Assembly: GCA_013407085.1 (NCBI GenBank)
Contig: JACCGJ010008725.1
Location: forward strand, 93,992-157,991
Length of the DNA stretch: 64,000 bases
From: Atriophallophorus winterbourni
Taxonomy: Eukaryota; Platyhelminthes; Trematoda; Plagiorchiida; Microphallidae
Direction: 5' to 3'
In this document: one piece after another, positions 23,000-33,300 of the stretch
Numbering within the stretch: position 1 is the first letter of the stretch
How the letters are laid out: every line of letters starts with the position of its first letter
Notes under the pieces: model-generated
The model's input: the letters and a program-made list of their open reading frames with translations, nothing else
What the model was told of the DNA's origin: nothing
The model's database searches: none
Translations under genes and position numbers: made by a program

Positions 23000-24880
23000 C
23001 GGCTATGATCGGCATATTGCACCATGACCTACGGAGCTAAGCGACTGAAGTTCTTTTCTGTTTCACACTTTCACCGACGTCTCATCGCCATCATCACAAG
23101 AAACAGCCCTACACCGGTAGCAAAGACCAAATTTCTAACTACTAAACAACCATAACAAGGAAATCCTAAATCGATGAGGAAAGTGAACTTCAAAATCAAA
23201 GGAAATGGTGTAAGGGTAAGTACAGACACACTGGAATGACAGGCCTCCACCCCTTGGGGTTGCGAGATATTTTCCCCGTTTTTGGCTTGCATTATGTGTT
23301 GTCATTCTCTACTGATTCGTTGTCAATTTTTCAGCTTATTCTGCGTTCTTGTAGTAAACACTTCTCTTGCATCTTTCTAATAGAAGTACGAGGTATTAAA
23401 AAGGTTGAGGACCACTGTGTTCGGCAGAAAATCTACACGAAAATGAAACAAGTTATTTTAGTGGAAACACATCATTATTGCGGTGTCGGAAAATTGTCAC
23501 GAGGAGCATCAATAATACATACACAGTGAGAGATGGAAAAATTGAGTGAGTAAGAGAGAGAGGCAAAAAGAAGACGAACAGAATAAAATCGGTTAATCCA
23601 CAGTGGATCACAATTGCTCTTTATAAGACATCGCTAGATGACATACGAGTATGATATGATTCAACCGAGATTCGTGAAAAAGTCATTTGAAGCAAAGGGA
23701 AAAGATTAAACCACGAAAACAAAACTGTGAGTACCTAGCGCGTTGTTCGCAAGGTGAATAAAACCGGAAACATTGGCAGAAAATATTGATTCTTGGGCCT
23801 TGGGCGAGCACGATAGTTGTGTAGAACTAGATAGGGATCATCGGTGAGCAAGGCGGGATGTTGAGTGGGTGAGCGAAATGAGAAATATGCGTCTATTCAC
23901 AAACAAACAAAAAATGGTTCGTCACATCCCCCCGGTTGTACATTGGGCGAGAGTTTCACTCAAAACGGACGCGCAGTTGATTGTCGTCTCGTTCGAACCG
24001 GAAGTCGATCCAGGAATGAAAGGCTTAAGGGTGTGGGACTGTGTGATGTTGGCAGGTGTGTTTGCTTCCTTGGCGAAGTTTATTAGGTCTGGCTGCCAAC
24101 CATTTGGACGGTCATCGATTTTCTATCGAGAAACGGACAACAATGGATGTGAAACGAATTCCGGCAAGAGTTTGAGTATTAATATCGGAAATAGTGTGAG
24201 ACAGAAAAATATTTAAACGTTATAGTCTGTCGGCTTCGATCATGGAAACAATTTTGATCAATTCGCAGTAATAAGTTGGAATCTTATATCGATTGAGGAA
24301 GTAGTGTAGTTGAGTTGTTCTCGTGATGTTGACTTGCTGAAGCTAATAGTGTTCCACCACATTTATCCCACCTTTTTGTTCAGTTTGTGGTGAGCTATTC
24401 AGATGGTAATTATAAATGGAATGGCAATCGTTGTGCCTCCAGCACGAAATCCTTTGAATGATATTGGGCGGGATAGTTTGTGGCAGTACAGACCCATCAG
24501 GCGTTTACATGATTGATGCAAAAAAAGTATTTCCAAAAACCCACCAAATAGTGAATAACCACCATACGTCAGTCAATCCATCTTGTTGAGTCACACGCAT
24601 GATGTTACTCAAGCCTTATTGAAAGGGAACCCTACAATTTACTATATTGCGCAGTGTGATGGCCCATCAGAATTAAGACCACAATTGATTGCAGGCAATG
24701 ATGCATAACCCAACATCTATCGTTTTCGAGTTATTATGTCAGCATGATGTTGCCAAGTGAGTGATATCTGCGAGATTTTAAGTCGGCGCCTCGCGCGATA
24801 ACCAAATTAGCTGTGTGCATTAGGTGATCGATTTGATTATGAGTTCTACAGTAAGACTATAATGTATCTGTGGCGGAATA
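23000..24880. other. No gene recognised
   Basis: Holds an overlapping pair of plus-strand frames at 23,865-24,216, one with 115 codons, without a motif I recognise. The stretch TCACATCCCCCCGG near 23,923 resembles ends of flatworm LTRs but has no partner copy here. Confidence 0.3.
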
Positions 24881-25113
24881 CGCTGTTCCTAAACATCAGG
24901 TTGTCGTTAGCCTGGGAGGGCAGTCCATCTAAGGGAAGGAAAACCCTGATTCCAAACCTCCGCTGCCTTGCGGCATACCCGTTTGCAGGAAAGGCTTCGG
25001 GAGTGAACCCTGAGGAAAAATCCCTGCTGCCTTGCGGGAAGAATTTTGAGTCAAAGGCTCCGGGTGGGGTCCCCTAAGCTAACCCCCTACTTCGGCCTTG
25101 GCAACCGGGTAGT

Positions 25114-26110
25114 ATGTCGCCTACAACAAGAACCATTGATTCTACTTCAACCACAACTTGCTGTCAAAATTACGTTCGCTACATTACATCACATGCCGAT
25201 CCTTATATCCCACGCCCCTCATTACACACAAGCAATGAATCTCGTCAAGATGCTCCTTCAAGCTCGCCAAACACAGAACAGCCAAGCCAGAGTGCTCACG
25301 TCTTGAAACCCCGTATGCCCTTCAAGCTAGCTGCATTCAACGTCAGGACCTTGAGACAAACAGGACAACAGGCTGGATTAGCTCGTACACTAGAAATGAT
25401 GAGAGTAGACATCTGCTGCCTATCAGAAACGCGCTTACACGACTCTAGTCATGTGATAAACCTATGCTCACCGAATAATACCGGCGTCAAGTTCTGTTTG
25501 CGTGTATCTGGTGATGAAGAGGCCCAGGCAGCGGGACTTGCAGGAGTTGGTATTGCCCTGAGCTCACGCGCCAAAGCAGCCTTGATTGACTGGTTACCTG
25601 TCAATAGCCGTTTGTGCGCCGTCCGACTTGGTGGCTCATGCAAAATCAGTCAACACAGGCAGAACACTCGTGCTCTTTTCGTCATCGCAGCCTACGCCCC
25701 CACTGACTGCAGTGCTGATTTAGCGAAAGACGAATTCTACCGACGTCTAGACGAATTACTGCGTAAAGCGCGAAAGTCGGATATTGTCATCCTGGCTGGC
25801 GATCTTAATGCCCGAGTTGGCCGCCTCTCACAAAGTGAACGACACCTCGGTGGTCCATATGGTCTCGATTGCGTCCGATCAGACAACAGTGAACGCCTGT
25901 TGAGTCTATGTGCTGAGCACCGCCTATTTCTCAGCAGCGTCAACTTCCGACATTCCAAACAACGGTCAGCAACATGGAGATCCCCTCGACAGGACTCTGG
26001 ACACAAATTGATCACATTGCGATCAGTTATCGATGGCGTTCCAGTGTGCAAGACTGCAGATCATATTGGTCGACCTGCCTATCATAGACCACGCGTTAGT
26101 CTGTGCAAAC
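25114..26110 (+). pseudogene. RTE-like AP endonuclease
   Basis: Frame starts at 25,114 with a Ser/Thr-rich leader. Domain motifs: A-A-F-N-V-R-T-L-R (Asn), D-I-C-C-L-S-E-T-R-L (catalytic Glu), V-I-A-A-Y-A-P-T-D, L-A-G-D-L-N-A-R-V-G (Asp/Asn). After S-A-T-W-R-S-P near 25,985 a frameshift moves the reading to W-T-Q-I-D-H-I-A-I-S-Y-R-W (frame 3), and a second near 26,085 to D-H-A-L-V-C-A-N-L (frame 2), which carries the final catalytic Asp-His. All catalytic residues are thus still encoded. Confidence 0.8.
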
Positions 26111-28306
26111 TTAACTATGCGTTTCAGCGGATCGCGTAAGAAAAATATCACGAGGCTGGATACGCTTAAACTATCAGATAGATCAGTGGTAGAGAACTAT
26201 TTAACGGCCCTATCTAATGCACTCGGACCCCATCCCGATAATATTGTGGAGCATTGGGCTCAAATCCAAAGCGCAATGTATCATGCTGGCCTGGAAAGCT
26301 GTGGAACATCCAGGCGAACAGATTCCAACTGGATATCTGCTGCTACAGCCAAATTAATTGACCAACAGCGTTCCTTACCTCCGTGAGAAAGATATGATGA
26401 ACAGCGCAGGCAAATTCGCCACCGGTTGGAGACCAGCCTCAAAACGGACCGAAAATCATGGTGGGAAGAGCGGGCAAGTGAGATGGAAGCAGCCCAAGCA
26501 GTTGGCAACACCCGCAAATTGTTCCAGCTTATACGCTCCACGGGACCCCGAATGCCCAGCGTGAGCGAACTCATCACGGAAGCAGATGGGTCGTTGATTA
26601 CCAACAGAGAAAGGCGAATGGACCGCTGGAGGGAACATTTCGCTGGCCAATTCAATCAACCACGACCACTCTCTGTTGTTCAGCCAAGTGGCTCCACCAC
26701 TCAGTGGTCGGCCCCACAGGGACCACATACAGAGGCAGAAATTCGCTCACACATAATGAAGCTTAGACGACGCAAGGCCCCTGGTTTAGACGAGCTACCA
26801 GCCGAACTATTCGTTGAAGGTGTCGACGTTTTGTGCAGTGAGCTGTCAGTGCTCTTCGGAAAGATCTGGAACGAGGAAACCATACCCAGCGCGTGGGGAC
26901 CGTCAGCCATCGTCCCAGTATTCAAGAAAGGGTCGAGGAAAGAGTGCGGTAATCACAGGGGTATCAGTCTCATACCGGTGGTTTCTAAACTGTTTGCATC
27001 AATCATCCTGACCAGGCTTAACAGCTACCGAGAAGCAGAGTATCGAGAAGAACAGGCTGGTTTCAGAGGAGGACGCGGGTGTGTGGACCAAATCTTCACG
27101 CTCCGCCAAATTTTGGAGCAACGTTACCAATACGCACGTCCAACAATTATCGTCTTTCTTGACATACGAGCAGCCTTTGATTCCATTGACAGAACCGCTC
27201 TCTGGGACTGTCTCATTCGCCATGGTGTCCCACCGAAGTACGTAATCCTGCTCAAGAAGCTGTACTGCCACACCACCGGCAGAGTCAAAGCCTATGGTGA
27301 TTTATCCAAGCAGTTTACCATTTCCAGTGGGGTTCGTCAAGGATGTCCGATCTCCCCATTCCTATTTAACTTTGCGATTGACGATGTCATGCAGGCAGCA
27401 ACAGCCCAGCTACCGAATTGTGGGATCGACCTGCTCCCCGGTCGACGAGTTATGGATCTGGACTATGCTGACGACATTGCTCTCCTCGGAGAGGATGCTT
27501 GCGCCATACAAAGCGCTTTGGATCTACTCGTTGATCAGTTGTCGCTGTATGGATTACATTTCTCTCCGTCAAAATGCAAAGTGTTCCTACAGGATTGGAC
27601 AGACCCAACACTTGATTTGACGATCGAAAACCATAAACTGGAAGTGACTGACAGATTCACCTACCTAGGGAGCTGCATCACAACTGGGGGCGATATCGAA
27701 GCTGAAATCACAGCACGGATTGCAAGAGCACGCCATGCTTTCGCTGGGCTACGGCATCTGTGGCGCCGACGCGATGTTGGATTACGCTTGAAGGGCAGAG
27801 TGTACCAGGCCACCGTACGAGCAGTTCTACTGTATGGCTGCGAGACGTGGACGCTGCGACAAGCCGATAGTCAACGATTATCGACGTTTGATCATCGCTG
27901 CCTGCGGAGTATAGCTCGTTTAAGCTGGCAACAGAAAGTCAAAAATGATGACGTCAGGAGGGCAGTCCTCGGCGATCGCTCTGTGCCACTCTCCGATCAT
28001 ATATCCATGTGCCAGCTGAGATGGCTGGGGCACGTTCTCCGTATGGATGAGCGACGCCTTCCTCGCCTAGCTCTTTTTGCTCTCGCTGGACCTGATTGGA
28101 AACGTCGCCGTGGCGGACAAAGGAATACCTGGCGGAAGACCCTCAAGCGTCTAACAGCCCCACTAGCCATCGTGGGAACATCGCGCTTACCCGGGTGGGG
28201 TCCGAAGGACCGTGAAGATATGTGGCTGATAACACTCAGTGTGATGGCAAAAGAAAGGAACCAGTGGCGAGAATCCTGCCGTGCTTGTGTTCCCGTTTAT
28301 CAATGA
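26111..28306 (+). pseudogene. RTE-like reverse transcriptase
   Basis: Same frame from the end of the endonuclease to the stop at 28,306, interrupted by one TGA at 26,384-26,386. RT motifs in order: K-A-P-G-L-D-E-L-P, V-P-V-F-K-K-G, H-R-G-I-S-L-I, Q-A-G-F-R, F-L-D-I-R-A-A-F-D-S-I-D (motif A), G-V-R-Q-G-C-P-I-S-P (motif B), L-D-Y-A-D-D-I-A-L-L (motif C, intact YADD), Y-L-G-S. The C-terminal domain has Y-G-C-E-T-W and R-W-L-G-H-V-L-R-M and ends about 40 residues after P-G-W-G-P. The palm is uninterrupted for 626 codons after the stop. Confidence 0.85.
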
Positions 28307-28539
28307 CCCTCCCCCTCCCTTATTCCAAAAAAGACAAAAAAGATCAGAAACGGCATGTGTAAACAGACAGACAAAAAAATCCCCCTCTTTTTTCTTTTCT
28401 TTCTTTCATCATGTACCTTCTTCATGGTATACTTGTTGGCACATCGTCTGTAAAGACTTGTGTGATAATAATAATAAATAATTTAGTCACTTGTGACAAT
28501 ACAAGACAACGCTACCTACAGTGCCATCACGGCTACATC

Positions 28540-28690
28540 GGAGAAGTGTCATATTACGGATAGGTAGTTTACTGTCGATCATACTTGTGGAATGCGCTTC
28601 CGGAAGAGGTTATTGCAGCAAGATCTGAAAACCAATTCAAGCAACTAGTGGATAATGTACTGTCTGTAATCACGGCGAAGCTGTTCAACA
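28540..28690 (+). pseudogene. LINE RT C-terminal scrap
   Basis: Translates to W-N-A-L-P-E-E-V-I-A-A-R-S-E-N-Q-F-K-Q-L-V-D, the usual last segment of CR1/Jockey RT proteins. It lies directly after the RTE tail and is a separate fragment, related to the scrap at 0.9-1.2 kb. Confidence 0.55.
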
Positions 28691-28779
28691 CAACAGGATT
28701 TCTTCAATTGAGGTTCTCCTGGACTTTGTTGCTGATAGAAAGAGATGCGACTTACAAGGGCTTAACCTTCTGTCGTCTA

Positions 28780-29160
28780 TCAAGAAGAAGAAGACTGATG
28801 CCAAGTTTCAGTCACAGCAATAAGATCAGAGGAATTGGCTCCGTAGATATAAAACTGTTTCGCCAACTTATTGACTAAACATTGAGCATTTAATCATTTG
28901 ATTGATACTATTTATGTACTGATGAATCGTGTTGTATGTCATAAGGCGTTAAACAGTTTGATAACATATCTCGCTGAATAGTCAGTGCATGGGAAGATGA
29001 AACAGGTAACTGTTTATTGGGCGCCGACAGCTTAAATCGACCGTTGGGTTTTTGTGTGAAGTGCTTGGTCCGACTCGATTTGAGGCAGACCTTCGACGCT
29101 TTTTGATGCATCGATTTCTTCGATTTGGATGAAAACGCTGACATCCACCGTCTTCATACG
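28780..29160 (-). pseudogene. CR1-like endonuclease 5' fragment
   Basis: Minus strand: H-A-L-T-I-Q-R-D and H-D-S-S-V match Q-A-L-T-I-Q-R-D and H-D-S-S-L at the start of the 16.1 kb CR1; further down N-A-Q-C-L-V-N-K-L and D-L-I-A-V-T-E-T-W-H follow in another frame, with the catalytic Glu motif T-E-T-W. It faces the plus-strand RT scrap at 28.6 kb. Confidence 0.6.
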
Positions 29161-29853
29161 AGGGAGCAAGCTAAGTCTAACATCCTTGGGTAATGTGCTT
29201 CTTCATTTTCATTCGTACATTACAATTTTGTCCATATAGCTGGTTAAAAACGTAATCTTTAGGGTCCATTATCTTCATATTTTGGCGGAAAGGTACTCAA
29301 AAATTGTCCGAAAACACCCCATTAGAAATGTTGAGAGAACACACAATGTAGCGCAACTACTTGAAAGGTACTTTCTTCTGATCCTTGATCGATTCCGATA
29401 TTTGGGACAGAATACCTCCTCACCGTTTATTCGCAGAGCCTAGAGGGAGCTGGGAGAAACGGCCGGGTGACCAGTCCATCAAGTGGCGCGTTGGGGTGAA
29501 GAAACTTACCGTAGCGCAAGGCTCAGTTTGGCGTATACTTTTTCCCGGGTGAAGTGAAAAAGATCCAACTAATAGTTGACTGGAAACCTTAAGGGGTATG
29601 GCTGCAACTCGAAGTCAGTGGCGCTAGTTTATTTTATTATGAGTGTCTTACTCTTTTATCCTATATATTATTATTATATAAAATTTGATTAAAAAACAAA
29701 CAAACAAATACAAAATCGCATGCACTTAAACTACAAAAACAAACTGCATTTTGCTTATTTAATTTTGCATATCCCGCTTGCCCTCTTTCTTTTTTACTCG
29801 TTTGATTATCTGCTTTACCTGCTTCATGTTCCTTGGCACTTTGGTATCTAGCT

Positions 29854-29905
<52 letters not shown>

Positions 29906-30060
29906 AATATGGTCATTGTCGATAGTAGTGCTGTGGGTTTGGAATCTTACTTTCTACAGCTGCATAAAATCCTCAGTCCTGCGTTCGCTTTATTTATCAT
30001 AGTCCGGTTCCTTCATATTTTTCGGCGCTTTACTGCTTTTATCTGTTTATTTTGTTTCAG
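29161..30060. other. Upstream region of the phosphatase gene
   Basis: No coding exon recognised. Contains the GATA microsatellite at 29,855-29,904 and, at 30,049-30,060, a TTTTGTTTCAG splice-acceptor-like sequence five bases before the likely start codon. This suggests an upstream non-coding exon or trans-splicing to a leader, as flatworms use; neither can be proved here. Confidence 0.4.
29855..29904. repeat. (GATA)n microsatellite
   Basis: About 12 uninterrupted GATA units. Confidence 0.97.
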
Positions 30061-30064
30061 CTCT

Positions 30065-30388
30065 ATGCTTTCTTTCCGATTGAGCAAACAAGGTTGGGCC
30101 GTAATAATAATCTTATCGTCTGTGTTTTTCCTCTACTACTTCTCCAATGTCAATCCCATTGCACGACTGAAAGGAGATGTCATCAGCGTTCGAACCCTGT
30201 TAACTCAGTGCGTGTTACTGGCCGAGAATGCTGGCAAAGTTATTAAAAGCAAGCATGCGTCAGCCAAACTGAATACCAGAGTGAAAGTCGTTGAAGGGGG
30301 GCCTCCTAATGAATTGGTTACCGACGTTGATATGGTGTCCCACCAAGTGATTGTTTCGGGATTACATAGAAAGTTTAAACAACTCCAG
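30065..30388 (+). CDS. IMPAD1: IMPAD1 coding exon 1
   Basis: Residues 1-108, ending in phase 0 at CAG|GTATTC. Holds the membrane anchor and a region with N-E-L-V-T-D-V-D, which corresponds to the substrate-side T-S-G-D-V segment of the human protein. Confidence 0.88.
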
Positions 30389-33300
30389 GTATTCTTGTTT
30401 GATAAACACTTGCAGTCTAATGTGCCGTACTATTTACTTTCCATCTTGATCACAAATAATAATTAATAATTAAACGCCCGGTTTTTAAGGTACTCCCATC
30501 TTGGGTATTTACAATTCACTGCCAGTTTCGGGCTTTTTGTCTCATCAGATAGAATTTGTAAACTTGAATAAAGTATGCAGTAAATTGAAAAATGTCTGTG
30601 ACCGATCCTGGAACCATATTCATAAAAAAGTAACTTACTAATGAATCAGTTAGAGCAATTTGTTGGTAACGATTCGCTTCGGACACAGAAGCTTCATCAG
30701 ACCACGGGTGTCGTTGTAAACAGGGGTTAGGTTTAAATCGTATTCTCTTGGCCATTCCTATGTGGATTATGATCTGCACTAAGCATGGTAGGCGCTCAGC
30801 TTGTTAAGATAGTCGGGTGAGATTAAGTCCAACTGACGCAGCCTGCGTACTGTGTAATCCCTTAATTGTTTCAATTGTATGCAGGTGTTGTTAGCATGCG
30901 CTGAGAGATTGCCAGAGTATGAATGAATTAAACTGCGAGTCTATCCACGCAACGCTGTACAGTCCTAGACTGCATTTGGGTTAAGATCCTATCACGTTGT
31001 TTTGTTTTGTACGACTATCTCCTCTTGAAGGATGAGTCGGCTTCAATGGAGATTCTTGGGAATTTGGATAAAAAGCGGCGTCCGCAGCATCACTCGGCGT
31101 TTGTTCGAGTCAGCTTCTCTAGCCTTTGCACAACCAACTGCGACCTGCAAGGAAGCAGGGAGTTGACAGAAAGAAATGGTGTGCACCAACTTACAGTCTA
31201 CGAGACTCTGTACCAGATTTTTCCTCAGGGTTTTCTCCCGAAGCCGTTCCCGCGATCGGGTATCCCACAAGGCAGCGGAGGTTTACAATCAGGGTTTTCC
31301 TCCCGTTAGATGAAATGCCCTCCCAGGCTAACGAGCTCCATCTGCCCGAAGAAAACTGGTTTTCAGGCGCCAGTCACTCCATCGCCCCTTCTCCTGTTGG
31401 TAGAAGCATTTCCGCTAGGCTCGGAGAGCCACTCGTGCAGGCCAAAAGCTGGACTTGGTTGTCAGAGACTATTTGAGACGCACGCCATATGGGAGCATTT
31501 TATAAACAGTGTGAGCTTATCCCCACTCCCACCCCCGGCTATGACAACCTATCATTTTGCCTCTACATAGTTGGATATAATAAACAGAATCTGGCATTGT
31601 GAGTCCAACATGTTTCCGCGCAAAGCTCAATATGGGTAGCAATTCAATTTACCAAGAAGTTAATTGTGCAGTGCCGAAATACTGCACATTTACACATCCG
31701 TGCTGTAACAAATACGGGACGGGATTCAGCTTTAGCCATAAACCACTCACTAATCCTCGCAGTACCTTAATAACATGTATCGATATTTGACTACCATGCA
31801 TGCATGTTTTAATTATGTCTACGTAGAGAAAGGAACAGAGACTTGCTTATATAGGCGAGTTTGTCAAAGTAAACCATCTACAACCAGAGTTGAGGAGTCT
31901 ATGCCCCTGGCATTGGAACAGTACCCAAGTGGCACCAATGATTAGAAAAACATCTAAAGGCAGCTTTCACTGCCATGCTGCGTAGCAAGCTCTCATACCA
32001 CTTGACTAGCGTGCAAGTTTACTTCACTAAGTGAATAAGATGCTGAGGGTGTAACTGAACCCGGTTTCAGTATATATTATTATGTTTACCTAAACACGTA
32101 GATCACTGCATGTGCTGACTTTACCAACGTTATTAGTTAAAGACTTTCTGTTTTATATATATATATTGGTTGTAATTGTCTCATTCAGCCGATGCGATCA
32201 TGAATGTCTATCCCGAGTGCTGGCTGATCCCATGCTTCACACCGTCTCACGTGTCTAAATAATCTGATTTAGGAGTAACAATCTCCAACACTGTTCCCAG
32301 TGATACACAGTACTCTGTTGATCGGTGGTGTTTGCAGGGTGTCATCGTGTCATCTCCGCTAAACTGCAAAAAACAGCACCAGCTTTCCCACTTCTCGGAA
32401 ATGACTTTACGCTCGCCTTCAAAGTGAGCTGTCACGCGCAATTTTCCCCACTCGTCGGGTTAATGTTCGAAAGTTCCATATTTTTTCAAACGTTTTTACT
32501 GCAAGTTTGGCCCCCCTAATGGTGAACTTTCTGATTTCAACTCCCGATGAAATCACAAACCTGATTCAGACAAACTGCCACAGTCATAGACTCCTTATAG
32601 AGCGGATCTTTTGGGTTTCAACCGTTCTCGTTCTATTGTCATGAACCAGAGTAACCGTCACTAAAATTCCTCCCTAAAGCGGGCATAATGGGCTATTTTG
32701 TTGCACGCACAATCTCGTATGCTTCTGCTGCACTTGATTTTCTTGTTTATCCTTGTAATTAATTATTAATCTAATAAGTAACATCGGCACTTATGTGCAA
32801 TCGTGTACTAATTCTGGACTGTGCAACTAACAGCATGTTAAATTGGTTTGCCAAAGTTACTGAGCTGTATGCGGAAACACACTAGAGTCTCACTACCATT
32901 TAATTTTTCGTATCTTAGGCTTGAGCAACCTGACAGTCGATGTCTGTACGGCACTTTGCCTGGATCACGTTTGTGATTTCATAGACACATATTAGTAACA
33001 TACAGTACCTACTGTTTGGCAAAATCTGGGTCGTCAGTTAAGTGAATAGATTGTGCTATATTTGCATATTAATTTTTTCATTGGTCTGCATTTTATCCAT
33101 ATATCACAAACAGTTCCTTGGTGTGTGGTCTCGTGAATTGTGTGTTAGAGAGGCTTTCTCGGATTTCATTGATAAATGCCTTGTGGCTAAAGTTCTCACA
33201 ATTTACATCTCTCTCATTTATTCTGCTGTCATTATTAAACCGCTCAGATAATATCCGAAGAACATCCCACTTCTCCCCCCGTGAACGATCCGCAAGAAAG

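Larger units (their letters stand above)
24890..28483 (+). mobile_element. RTE-like LINE, near full-length
   Basis: Plus-strand element with a ~220 bp leader (from about 24,890), an AP endonuclease (25,114-26,110), RT (26,426-28,306) and a short 3' UTR ending in a (TAA)-type tail at 28,464-28,483. This single-ORF layout and short microsatellite tail are typical of the RTE clade (SR2-like in flukes). Two frameshifts and one nonsense codon disable it. The leader is shared with the short repeats at 31, 37.5, 38.7 and 41.9 kb. Confidence 0.82.

Noticed and set aside
25449..27271. Several minus-strand frames of 64-124 codons under the RTE element
   Set aside because: They are antisense shadows of the endonuclease and RT frames and contain no motifs.
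29909..30064. In-frame upstream extension of IMPAD1 exon 1 from the Met at 29,909
   Set aside because: It adds a hydrophobic, unconserved stretch directly after a microsatellite, and a splice acceptor lies just before the conserved start at 30,065.
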